Shown: positions 1 to 10,760 of the stretch, piece after piece | Layout of the letters: each line of letters begins with the position of its first letter | How positions within the stretch are numbered: position 1 is the first letter of the stretch | NCBI RefSeq assembly: GCF_021730395.1 | Contig: NC_069364.1 | Coordinates: 77,059,501 to 77,123,500 of the forward strand | Direction of reading: 5' to 3' | DNA length: 64,000 nt | Origin: Mercenaria mercenaria | Taxonomy: Eukaryota; Mollusca; Bivalvia; Venerida; Veneridae | Program-made: the position numbers and the translations under genes | The notes under the pieces: generated by a model | Seen by the model: only the letters and a program-made list of their open reading frames with translations | The model's database searches: none | Told to the model about the DNA's origin: nothing

Positions 1-705
1 CAATCGATCTTCATGAAATTTGGTCAGAATGATTGCCTTGATGAAATCTAGGTTGAATTTGATTATGTTTCATCTGGAATCAAAAAGTAGGTCACTAGGT
101 TAAATCAAAGAAAAACCTCGTGTATGTGATAGAGGTTGTATTTTTCAACTGATTTTCATGAAATTTTGTTAGAATAATAGCCTTGATGAAATCTAGGTCA
201 AGTTCGAATATTGGTCATCTGGGTTTAAAAACTAGGTCACTAGGTCAAATCAAGGGAAAACCTTGTGTATGCAATAGGGGCTGCATTTTACACTGGATTT
301 TCATGAAGTTTAGTCAGAATGGTTGCCTTGATGAAATCTAGGTCAAGTTCGAATATGGGTTGTCTAGGGTCAAAAACTATGTCACTAGGTCAGATCAAAG
401 AAAAACCTTGTGTATGCGATAGAGGCTGTATTTTTCAATTGATATTCATGAAATTTGGTCAGAATGATAGCCTTGATGAAATCTAGGTCAAGTTCGAATA
501 TGGATCATCTTGGGTCAAAAACTAGGTCACTAGGTCAAATCAAAGAAAATACTTGTTTATACTCAAGGTTTTTGCTCCAATTTTAATGATAATTGGTCCG
601 TATATTTTTTTCCATGAAATCACTAGGTCAAACATGTTTACACTGTTATGGTGTGTTATGGTGTGTTTTTCAGGTGAGCGACCTAGGGCCATCTTGGCCC
701 TCTTG
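1..705 (+). mobile_element. HINE-like element C, 3' part only
   Basis: Four or more imperfect units of roughly 120-150 bp carry AACTAGGTCACTAGGTCA and CCTTGTGTATGCGATAG. The element ends with CAGGTGAGCGACCTAGGG, a GGGCC...GGCCC hairpin and CTCTTG at 705. The sequence then resumes as copy B (TTTTAACCAAACTTGCAC), so this is a separate insertion in B. The same family is complete at 28859-30070. Confidence 0.7.
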
Positions 706-3653
706 TTTTAACCAAACTTGCACACAACTTGTATCACCATAAGATCTCGGTTCCTTTCTTGAACTGGCCAGATCCCATTATGGGTTCCAGAGCTATGGCC
801 CCTGAAAGGGCCAAAATTAGCTATTTTGACCTTGACTGCACAATAGCAGCTTTATTTATGATTTGATTTTTACCAAACTGGCACACAACTTGTATCACCA
901 TAAGATCTTGGTTCCTTTCTTGAACTGGCCAGATTCCATTATGGGTTCCAGAGTTATGGCCCCTGAAAGGGCCAGAATTAGCTATTTTAGCAGCTTCATT
1001 TATGATTTTATTTTAACCAAACTTGCACACAACTTGTTTCACCATAAGAGCTTGGTTTCTTTCTTGAACTGGCGAGATTCCTTTATTGGTTTAAGAGTGA
1101 TGGCCCCTGAAAGGGCAAGAATTAGCTATTTTGACCTTGTCTGCACAATAGCAGCTTCATTTATGATTTGAATTTAATCAGACTTGCACAAAACTTGTGT
1201 CACCATAAGATCTCGGTTCCTTCTTGAACTGGCCAGATCCCATCTTGGGTTCCAGAGTTATGGCCCCTGATAGGGCCAAAATTAGCTATTTTGACCTTGT
1301 CTGCACAATAGCAGCTTCATTTATGATTTGATTTTAACCAAACTTGCACACAACTTGTATCACCACAAGATCTTGGTTCTTTTCTTGAACTGGCCAGATT
1401 CCATCATGGGTTCCAGAGTTATGGCCCCTTAAAGGTCCAAAATTGGCTATTTTGGCTTTTGCAGCCATATAGAGACTTCATTTAAGGTTTTATTTGATAC
1501 AAACTTCCAAAATATCTTCAACAACAATAAGTCTTGGATTCCATGATGAATCAGATCCAATCGTACGTTCCAGAGTTATTTTTAGCTCACCTGTCACATA
1601 GTGACAAGGTGAGCTTTTGTGATCACCCTTCGTCCGTCATCAGTCCGTGCGTCCGTGCGTGCGTCAACAATTTCTTGTCTGCATGATAGTGGTTTCATTT
1701 ATGATTTTGACCTTGTCTGCACAATAGCAGCTTTATTTATGATTTGATTTTTACCAAACTGGCACACAACTTGTATCACTATAAGATCTTGGTTCCTTTC
1801 TTGAACTGGCCAGATTTCTTTATGGGTTCCAGAGTTATGGCCCCTGAAAGGGCCAGAATTAGCTATTTTGACCTTGTCTGCACAGTGGCAGCATTATTTA
1901 TGATTTTATTTTAACCAAACTTGCACACAATTTGTATCACATAAGATTTTGGTTCGTTTCTTGAACTGGCGAGATTCCTTTAGGGGTTCCAGAGTTATGG
2001 CCCCTTAAAGGTCCAAAATTAGCTATTTTGAACTTGTCTGCACAATAGCAGCTTCATTTATGATTTGAATTTAATCAAACTTGCACAAAACTTGTGTCAC
2101 CATAAGATCTCGGTTCCTTTCTTGAACTGGCCAGATCCCATAATGGGTTCCAGAGTTATGGCCCCTGAAAGGGCCAAAATTAGCTATTTTGACCTTGTCT
2201 GCACAATAGCAGCTTCATTTATGATCTGATTTTAACCAAACTTGCACACAACTTGTATCACCACAAGATCTTGGTTCTTTTCTTGAACTGGCCAGATTCC
2301 GTCTTGGGTTCCAAAGTTATGGCCCCTTAAAGGTCCAAAATTGGCTATTTTGGCTTTTGCAGCCATATAGAGACTTCATTATGATTATATTTGATACAAA
2401 CTTCCAAAATATCTTCAACAACAATAAATCTTGGATTCCATGGCAAATCAGATCCAATCATAGGTTCCAGAGTTATTTTATATCTGATTACCTCCCCTGA
2501 TTGTAATCAAAATGGATTTATATCAGTAAGTACTTATAGGACTTATTTGAAATTTCATTATTGTCATTAGTTGGACTGAGCCAATCAGGGCAGATAACTA
2601 TGGACTGATTTTATGTCAAATTACCTCCCTTTATTAATCCCCCGCCGTGGCGGAGGGATTATAGGAATGGTCTGCGTCCGTCCTTCCGTCTTTCCGTCCT
2701 TCCGTCCGTAACAAAATCGTGTCCGGTCCATATCTCCTAAACCCCTTGAAGGATTTTCATGAAACTTGGGTCAAATGATCACCTCATCAAGACGATGTGC
2801 AGAACCCATGAGTCAGCCTTGTTGATTCAAGGTCTAGGTTACAACTCAAGGCCAAAGGTTTGAGCCTGCCATTTTGTGTCAGCTCTATATCTCCTAAACC
2901 CCTTGAAGGAATTTTATAAAACTTGGGTCAAATGATCACCTCATCAAGACGATGTGCAGAACCCATGAGTCAGCCATGCCGGCTCAAGGTCAAGGTCACA
3001 ACTCAAGGTCAAAGGTTTGAGCCTTCCATTTTGTGTCCGCTCTACATCTCTTAAACCCCTTGAAGGAATTTTATAAAACTTGGGTCAAATGATCACCTCA
3101 TCAAGACGATGTGCAGAACCCATGAGTCAGTCATGCCGGCTCAAGGTCAAGGTCACAACTTAGGGTTTAAGGTTTGAACCTTCCATTTTGTGTCCGCTCT
3201 ATATCTCCTAAACCCCTTGAAGGAATTTTATAAAACTTGGGCAGGGTTGCCAGCAGTCTTGAAAAGTCAGGGAAATTGGTTTCTTTTTCAAGGTCAGGGA
3301 ATTGTCAGGGAATTTTAAAATTTGGTCAGTGAAAAATGAAAATCCTGGAAAGTCAGGGAAAAGTCAGGGAAAAACGATTTCAAAGCTCGAAGAAGTTAAT
3401 CATTTTAAACTTTTGTGGCTATGGCAGTCTTCAAGCATTTAATTTAAGTAATTAAAAACAAAGTTTAATGATGTAATACTGTAACATGCATTTAATTTGT
3501 TTAAATCCCCCATTTTTCTTTAAACACTGATTTTGCTTGAAGACTGAAAGGCTTTGCAACCCTTGCCCCAGAGTTAACTAACATTTTTTTGTTATTTTGT
3601 AGGAAAGTGACAAACAAGAGAGCCTACAACTAACATTATTCTAATACACCTTT

Positions 3654-5121
3654 TTAGCTCACATGTCACGAAGTGACAGTGTGAGCTTTTGTGATCGCGC
3701 AGCGTCCGTCGTCCGTGCGTGCGTCCGTGCGTAAACTTTTGCTTGTGACCTTTCTAGAAGTTACATTTTTCATGGGATCTTTATGAAAGTTGGTCAGAAT
3801 GTTCATCTTGATGATATCTAGGTCAAGTTCGAAACTGGGTCACGTGCGGTCAAAAACTAGGTCAGTAGGTCTAAAAATAGAAAAACCTTGTGACCTCTCT
3901 AGAGGCCATATTTTTCACAAGATCTTCATGAAAATTGGTCAGAATGTTCACCTTGATGATATCTAGGTCAAATTCGAAACTGGGTCACGTGCCTTCAAAA
4001 ACTAGGTCAGTAGGTCAAATAATAGAAAAACCTTGTGACCTCTCTAGAGGCCATAGTTTTCATGGGATCTGTATGAAAGTTGGTCTGAATGTTCATCTTA
4101 ATGATATCTAGGTCAAGTTCGAAACTGGGTCAGCTGCGGTCAAAAACTAGGTCATTATATCTAAAAATAGAAAAACCTTGTGACCTCTCTAGAGGTCATA
4201 CCTTTAAATGGATCTTCATGAAAGTTGGTCAGAATGTTCACCTTAATGATATCTAGGTCAAGTTCTAAACTGGGTCACGTGCAATCAGTAACTAGGTCAG
4301 TAGGTCAAATAATAAAAAAACCTTGTGACCTCTCTAGAGGCCATATTTTTCATGGGAACTGTATGAAGGTTGGTCTGAATGTTCATCTTGATGATATCTA
4401 GGCCAAGTTCGAAACTGGGTCAACTATGGTTAAAAACTAGGTCAGAAGGTCTAAAAATAGAAAAACCTTGTGACCTCTCTAGAGGCCATATTTTTCACAA
4501 GATCTTCATGAAAATTGGTCAGAATGTTCACCTTGATGATATCTAGGTCAAGTTCGAAACTGGGCCATGTGCCTTCAAAAACTAGGTCAGTAGGTCAAAT
4601 AATAGAAAAACCTTGTGACCTCTCTAGAGGCCATATTTTTCATGGGATCTGTATGAAAGTTGGTCTGAATGTTCATCTTGATGATATCTAGATCAGTTTC
4701 GAAACTGGGTCAACTGCGGTCAAAAACTAGGTCATTAGGTCTAAAAATAGAAAAACCTTGTGACCTCTCTAGAGGCCATACTTTTGAATGGATCTTCATG
4801 AAAATTGGTCAGAATGTTCACCTTGATGATATCTAGGTCAAGTTTGAAACTGGGTCACGTGCCATCAATAACTAGGTCAGTAGGTCAAATAATGAAAAAA
4901 CCTTGTGACCTCTCTAGAGGCCATATTTTTCATGGGATCTGTATGAAAGTTGGTCTGAATGTTCATCTTGATGATATCTAGGTCAGGTTCAAAACTGGGT
5001 CACATGAGCTCAAAAACTAGGTCACTATGTCAAATGATAGAAAAAAAACGACGTCATACTCAGTTCAAAACTGGGTCATGTTGGGACAGGTGAGCGATGC
5101 AGGACCATCATGGTCCTCTTG
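3654..5121 (+). mobile_element. HINE-like element, complete, inside the TIR transposon
   Basis: It starts TTAGCTCACATGTCACGAAG with a GTGACAGTGTGAGCT partner. The tandem core has units of about 140 bp with CCTTGTGACCTCTCTAGAGG and ACTAGGTCAGTAGGTCA. It ends CAGGTGAGCGATGCAGG, an AGGACCATCATGGTCCT hairpin and CTCTTG at 5121. It is a close relative of 7246-9440. Confidence 0.75.
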
Positions 5122-5347
5122 TTTTGTTGTAGGTACTCCAGGTGTTTTCTGGACACTGTATATTAAGAGATCTTGGATTTTGAGAGTGATGCTTTGTCAA
5201 TATGATTCCAATGGTCTTGCTATTAGTCATGGTGTTTTATTGTTTTTGCCTCTAGGAAACTGTATAATAACAGATCTTGAATTTTTGAGAATGATATTTT
5301 GCTAATACTAGCAGGGTTCCAATGGTCTTGTTATTAACCATACTTTA

Positions 5348-6257
5348 TTGTACCCCCCGACAACAAAGTTGTAAGGGGGGGTATACTGGTTTCAGGTTGT
5401 CTGTCTGTCTGTCCGTCTGTCCGTCTGGCCGTCTGTCCGTCTGTCCGTAGACGCAATCTTGTGCGCACCATCTCTCCTTATCCCCTTGACAGAATTTAAT
5501 GAAACTTCACACAAGTGATCAGTACCCACAGTAGTTGTGCATGGGGCATGTTAGGTTCTTTTAGAAAAAAAATTTGCAGAGTTATGGGACTTTGTTTTTT
5601 TGTTACTATACTATATACATAGACACAATCTTGTGCGCACTATCTCTCCTCATCCCCTTGACACAATTTAATGAAACTTCACACAAGTGATCAGTAACAA
5701 CAGTAGTTGTGCATGGGGCATGTTAGGTTCTTTCAGAAAAAAAATTTGCAGAGTTATGGGACTTTGTTTTTTTGTTACTATACTCTATACATAGACACAA
5801 TCTTGTGCGCACCATCTCTCCTCATCCCCTTGACACAATTTAATGAAACTTCACACAAGTGATCAGTAACAACAGTAGTTGTGCATGGGGCATGTTAGGT
5901 TCTTTCAGCGACAAAAATTGCAGAGTAATGGGACTTTGTTTCTTGTTAACATACTACGTACATACAGTTTGCATATGCAATCTTGTGCGTGCCTAATCTA
6001 CCAAACCCTTACACACAATTTAATGAAACTTCACACAAGTGATCAGTACCAACCCTAGTTGTGCATGGTGCATGTTACATTCTTTTAGATAAATATTCTG
6101 CATAGTTATGGGACTTTGTTTTTTGTTACTATACTGTATACATACAGTCTATATACATACAGTCCACATAATTATGCAATCTTGTGTGCGTCAAATTGCA
6201 ATGTACTGTGTCAGTGCATGCGGGGGGTACATTCATCACCTTTAGTGATAGCTCTAG
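5348..6257 (+). mobile_element. HINE-like element, TTGTACCCCCC family
   Basis: It starts TTGTACCCCCCGACAAC with a hairpin (ACAACAAAGTTGT) closed by AGGGGGGGTATA, followed by CTGTCTGTCCGTC repeats. Four imperfect units of about 180 bp contain CACACAAGTGATCAGTA. Near the end is the inverted start GGGGGGTACA, then a TCACCTTTAGTGA hairpin, ending CTAG at 6257. It has the same plan as the TTAGCTC families but an unrelated sequence. Confidence 0.68.
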
Positions 6258-7245
6258 TTGTTTATACCATGAGGAAAGTGTACCTTAAAAGATGTTAGAT
6301 TTTTGATAGTTACATGTCTTGCAAAGATGCTTTTGATATGTATCTCTTAATAATTAGGTTTCACTGACCAATAGTCACAATTATGTTTCATTGACTTGAC
6401 CACCAAACAGTCATACAAGAAAGAAAGCCATGTTTATTATCATTGTGTTTGATGTTTATGTTTAATATATTGTAAAATAAATACAAAACATTTGGAAAAA
6501 AAATAATGGGAGGATTGGACGGCTATAGGGGAGGTCAGGAGGCTGTTTAAATGTTTGGCGGTTTTGGTCAGTGAAAAACATGAATTGGTCAGGGAAAAAT
6601 CAGGGAAAAGTCAGGGAATTTTATTCACCCAGGGTGCTGGCAACCCTGTTGGGTCAAATGATTACCTCATCAGAATGATGTGCAGAAATTATGAGTCAAC
6701 CATGCCAGCTCAAGGTCACAACTAAGGGTCGAAGGTTTGAGCCTTCCATTTGGTGTCCACTCTGCATCTCCTTAACCCCTTGAAGGATTTTCATCAATCT
6801 TGGGTCAAATGATCACCTCATCAAGAACTCATGAGTCAGCCATGTCAACTCAAGGTCAAGGTCACAACTGAAGGTCAAAGGTTTCAGCTCTGTATCTCCT
6901 AAACCTCTTGAAGGATTTTCATGAAACTTTGGTCAAATGATCACCTCATCAAGACGTTGTGCAGAATTCATGAGTCAGCCATGTCAGTTCAAGGTCAAGG
7001 TCACAGCTAAAATCAAAGGTTTTACCCTTTCACTATCCATAGCAGTGGCGGGGGATTTAGCTGTCTTTCAGACTGCCTTGAAATGGGTATATTTCCGTAA
7101 CTAATGAAGATACTGATCTGAAATTTCATTTATATCAACAGATTTATTTGGCAGATCCTTGTTTTGCTCACTTACAATAATTTTTTTTTTTAATTACTTC
7201 CCTTTTACGTTACTATATTACGTAGCTTATTTTTAGTAACTTTTT

Positions 7246-9440
7246 TTAGCTCACATGTCACAAAGTGACAGTGTGAGCTTTTGTGATCACACAGCATCCG
7301 TCTTCCGTCCGTGCGTGCGTGCGTCCGTGCGTAAACTTTTGCTTGTGACCACACTAGAGGTCATTTTTCATTGGATCTTTATGAAAGTTGGTCAGAATGT
7401 TCATCTTGATGATATCTAGGTCAAGCTCGAAACTGGGTCAACTGCGGTCAAAAACTAGGTCAGTAGGTCTAAAAATAGAAAAACCTTGTGACCTCTCTAG
7501 AGGCCATATTTTTCACAAGATCTTCATGAAAATTAGTCAGAATGTTTACCTTGATTATATCTAGGTCAAGTTTGAAACTGGGTCACATGCCATTAAAAAC
7601 TAGGTCAGTAGGTCAAATAATAGAAAAACCTTGTGACCTCTCTAGAGGCCATATTTTTCATGGGATCTGTATGAAAGTTGGTCTGAATGTTCATCTTGAT
7701 GATATCTAGGTCAAGTTCGAAACTGGGTTAGCTGCGGTCAAAAACTAGGTCATTAGATTCAAAAATAGAAAAACCTTGTGACCTCTCTAGAGGTCATACC
7801 TCTGAATGGATCTTCATGAAAATTGGTCAGAATGTTCACCTTGATGATATCTAGGTCAGATTTGAAACTGGGTCACGTGCCATCAATAACTAGGTCAGAA
7901 CCTTGTGACCTCTCTAGAGGCCATATTTTTCATGGGGTCTGTATGAAGGTTGGTCTGAATGTTCATCTTGATGATATCTAGGCCAAGTTTGAAACTGGGT
8001 CAACTGTGGTTAAAAACTAGGTCAGAAGGTCTAAAAATAGAAAACCTTGTGACCTCTCTAGAGGCCATATTTTTCAAATGATCTTCATGAAAATTGGTCA
8101 GAATGTTCTCCTTGATGATATCTAGGTCAAGTTTGAAACTGGGTCACGTGCCATCAATAACTAGGTCAGTAGGTCAAATAATGAAATCAAAGGCCTGAAT
8201 GGCCTGAGTCGGCTAATGATTGATGTACTGACAGTATAGTCTACCAGTTTCAGTTTGTTTTTAGTTTTTTTCTTAAAATTTCATAACACAGCTCAATATT
8301 TACCCAAAATATTATATCCGGATACGATTACACTTTTCTCCAGTTTGAACAATATATTTTACAAATTGTGATGATACGAAGACATTTAGCAGCAATTGGC
8401 AGTATCTGTCATTGAAGTTTACGGTTAAATTACGTCTTATTTAAATCTTTTCATAAAAAAGTTGTTTCGTTTCGCCAAACATAGATGATCTACTTTCGAT
8501 TTCAAAAACTACAAGAAAATACAATTTAATGTTTCGCCGATTTGTTTATTTCTCGAAAAATAAGAATTAAAATCATTTTTAATATCAGTAGTAACTAAAC
8601 AAACCAGTAAGAGCTTCTTCTTCCGATAATTTATCCGTTTACTGACTGCAAAATTCAACCCACACAAAGTTAATAGAAATCATACGATGCGTGTTTACGT
8701 TCAATGTGGGAGAATTAAGGCTGATCGGCTATGTTACCTAACGCATCCAGACGATTCAGATTTTGTTTTTAAAAAAGCATTGTGTGCGTTTCTGTAATTT
8801 TATATACGTTTTTATACGCTTAGAAATTATTAGACATGCGTATTTGCATTATTTCTATACGTAATTTACGCTAATACGCATCTTATCTGGAGCCCTAGCT
8901 GCTGGAACTATTTTTTGTCTTTCGCTGGATGTTACCCAGGCTTTGTAAGCCTGCGCAATTCTTAAAATGCACATTTATGCTTAATGAGTTACATTCGAGA
9001 ATTGCACAATTACAAGTCATAAATATGACAGATTACATCGTATATTGGTCATAGCAAAGGGAATTGACACAACTTAACTTCATTCATGCAGTGAACTGTT
9101 TGAAGTTTGAGAAATCTAATGGAACTACATCCCTTCACTGTGTTATTTGGTCCATTTAGAGAATCGTTGGATAGCAAGGACTCGTCAAAAGGCTTTCAGC
9201 CTTTAGCTGACTCAAAAACCTTGTGACCTCTCTAGAGGCCATATTTTTCATGGGATCTGTATGAAAGTTGGTCTGAATGTTCATCTTTATGATATCTAGG
9301 TCAGATTCAAAACTGGGTCACATGAGCTCAAAAACTAGGTCACTATGTCAAATAATAGGAAAAAAAACGACGTCATACTCAGTTCAAAACTGGGTCATGT
9401 TGGGACAGGTGAGCGATTCAGGACCATCATGGTCCTCTTG
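7246..9440 (+). mobile_element. HINE-like element E, complete, with a MITE inside
   Basis: It starts TTAGCTCACATGTCACAAAG and ends CAGGTGAGCGATTCAGG, AGGACCATCATGGTCCT, CTCTTG at 9440. Removing it gives AACTTTTTTATTATTGGCC, exactly as in the uninterrupted copy near 57408-57426; this is a second paralogous empty site. The core units match those of 3654-5121. A 1.0 kb element interrupts it at about 8186-9213. Confidence 0.78.
8186..9213. mobile_element. About 1 kb MITE with imperfect terminal inverted repeats
   Basis: It interrupts the AATGAAAAAACCTTGTGACC unit of element E. The left end AAAGGCCTGAATGGCC and GAGTCGGCTAA resemble the inverse of the right end (AAAGGCTTTCAGCCTTT, AGCTGACTC). No clear target duplication or coding region is visible, so the family is not assigned. 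Confidence 0.5.
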
Positions 9441-9836
9441 TATTATTGGCCGTAGGGAAAAACCGAGACCACTTTTCTGTGGTACAAAATGGATGGTACC
9501 TCCAATTTTTAGGTGTATTTTGACATATCTGTACCTTGTAAGAATTTTTTTTTTCTTTTTGGTTAAATTTCTTCCCTTTGTTGTTCCTGTCCTTTGGACT
9601 TAGATATTTTTTCTGAAGACCTTTTTGTCCTCAAGTGCAATGATAACAGGTGAGCGATATAGGGCCATCATGGCCCTCTTGTATATCTGATTACCTGCCC
9701 TGATTGTAATCAAAATGGATTTATATCAGTAAGTACTTATAGAACTCATTTGAAATTTCATTATTGTCATTAGTTGGACTGAGACAATCAGGTTAGATAA
9801 CTATGGACTGATTTTATGTCAAATTACCTCCCTTTA

Positions 9837-10349
9837 TTAACCAGGTTTTCAACGAAAACCTGAGTTATTAGATTGGGGTATGTCGTTGGTCGGGCGGGCG
9901 GGCGGGCGGATGGGCGGCGGCGTCAAACTGGTGTTTCCGGTCAATAACTTCTGTTTCGGTAAAGATATTTGAATAAAACTTGGTATGTATGTAGCTTATA
10001 TCAAGACAAAGGCTGGGATTGATTTTGGGGTTTCTGGGGTCAAGGTCAAGGTCACTGTTACTTAAAATAGAAAAAGGGTTTCCAGTCAATAACTTAACTT
10101 AGGAATGAGCTATCATGATGAAACTTGGTGTATAGAAAACTTATATAAAGTTGTAGCTTGGGATTGATTTTGGGGTTTCTGGGATCAAGGTCAAGGTCAT
10201 TGTTACTAAAAATAGGGTTAGGGTTGTGCTTTAGGGTTAGGGTTAGGGTTAGGGTTGTGCTTTAAAGTGGTGCACTGTGATTCAGTATACTTTTTTATTC
10301 TTATGAAAAGTGTTGAAAACCTGGTTTCGTGGCATTGCCGCGTTTCTTG
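9837..10349 (+). mobile_element. HINE-like element G, TTAACCAGGTTTTC family, complete
   Basis: It starts TTAACCAGGTTTTCAACG with the partner CGAAAACCTGAGTTA, then GGGCGGGCGGGCGG. Two core units carry GGTCAAGGTCAAGGTCAC. It ends GTTGAAAACCTGGTT, a CGTGGCATTGCCGCG hairpin and TTTCTTG at 10349. Removing it gives CCCTTTATTTCAAATTAAAA, matching the uninterrupted site at 57241-57260. This is the third empty site, and it fixes the element as TTA...CTTG. Confidence 0.82.
10213..10257 (+). repeat. Interstitial TTAGGG repeat
   Basis: A short run of telomere-type TTAGGG units, interrupted once by TTGTGCT, lies inside element G. It is too short for a telomere and is likely a local expansion or a repair scar. 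Confidence 0.75.
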
Positions 10350-10760
10350 TTTCAAATTAAAATAGGTATATCTCCGTAACTAATGAAGATACTGATCTGA
10401 AATTTCATTTATGTCAACAGATTTATTTGGCAGATCCTTCTTTTGTTCACTTACAATAGTATTTTTTTTTAATTACTTCCCTTTTACGTTACTATAAATA
10501 GCTTATTTTTAGTAACTTTTTTATTATTGGCCATAGGGAAAAACCGAGACCACTTTTCTGTGGTACAACATGGATGGTACCTCCAATTTTTAGGTGTATT
10601 TTGACATATCTGTACCTTGTAAGAATTTGTTTTTCTTTTTGGTTAAATTTCTTCCCTTTGTTGTTCCTGTCCTTTGGAATTAGATATTTTTCTGAGTACC
10701 TTCTTGTCCTCAAGAGCAATGATAACAGGTGAGCGATATAGGGCAATCATGGCCCTCTTG

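Larger units (their letters stand above)
3242..6648 (+). mobile_element. TIR DNA transposon with 5-bp target duplication, non-autonomous
   Basis: Perfect 14-bp terminal inverted repeats are visible: CAGGGTTGCCAGCA at 3242 and TGCTGGCAACCCTG ending at 6648. TTGGG occurs on both sides (3237-3241 and 6649-6653), and the repeat unit of the host element D continues across it, so the target duplication is 5 bp. Both ends carry copies of GTCAGGGAAA in the same orientation. A hAT-like family with 5-bp duplications would fit the CAGGG start, but there is no transposase to test this. Two HINEs sit inside, at 3654-5121 and 5348-6257; the element's own DNA is about 1.0 kb. Confidence 0.75.
2636..7080 (+). 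mobile_element. HINE-like element D (GCCGTGGCGG family), split by a TIR transposon
   Basis: It starts AATCCCCCGCC with a GCCGTGGC hairpin and a run of CCGTCC repeats. The core has four or more units with CCCCTTGAAGGATTTTCATG and AAGGTCAAGGTCAC. Near the 3' end lies the inverted start GGCGGGGGATT, then a GTCTTTCAGAC hairpin and CCTTG at 7080. It interrupts element A at the CCTCCCTTTATT site, the same site used by the element at 9837. At the right junction a few bases of A are missing compared with the copy at 57250. The same family begins again at 24571. Confidence 0.68.
1582..9681 (+). mobile_element. HINE-like element A, complete but split by later insertions
   Basis: It starts TTAGCTCACCTGTCACATAG with an inverted partner (GTGACAAGGTGAGCT), followed by a GTCCGTC-rich leader. 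It ends CAGGTGAGCGATATAGGG, a GGGCC...GGCCC hairpin and CTCTTG at 9681. Removing it restores GAGTTATTTTATATCTG, exactly the uninterrupted sequence of the copy at 57085-57110, so both ends and the insertion between T and T are fixed by a paralogous empty site. Its own DNA is 1582-2635, 7081-7245 and 9441-9681. Confidence 0.8.
1..10760 (+). mobile_element. Outer HINE/Helentron-like element (copy B), 5' end off the window
   Basis: This is the outermost element of a nested stack. Its own sequence is visible at about 706-1581, 9682-9836 and 10350-10760; the rest is later insertions. Its plan matches the intact copy at 56073-57658: tandem units of about 150 bp containing ATGGCCCCTGAAAGG, then a unique 3' region, then CAGGTGAGCGATATAGGG, a terminal hairpin and the end CTCTTG at 10760. 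The start TTAGCTCACCTG is not in the window. Non-autonomous: no Rep/helicase coding is visible. The class assignment (rolling-circle, Helentron-associated) is inferred from the asymmetric terminal inverted repeat, terminal hairpin and T-rich target without duplication. Confidence 0.72.

Noticed and set aside
863-1171. 102-residue open frame in the first kilobase
   Set aside because: It lies in the tandem core of a HINE and repeats the unit (KLAHNLYHHK... KLAHNLFHHK); the same frame appears at 56055-56360 in the family copy.
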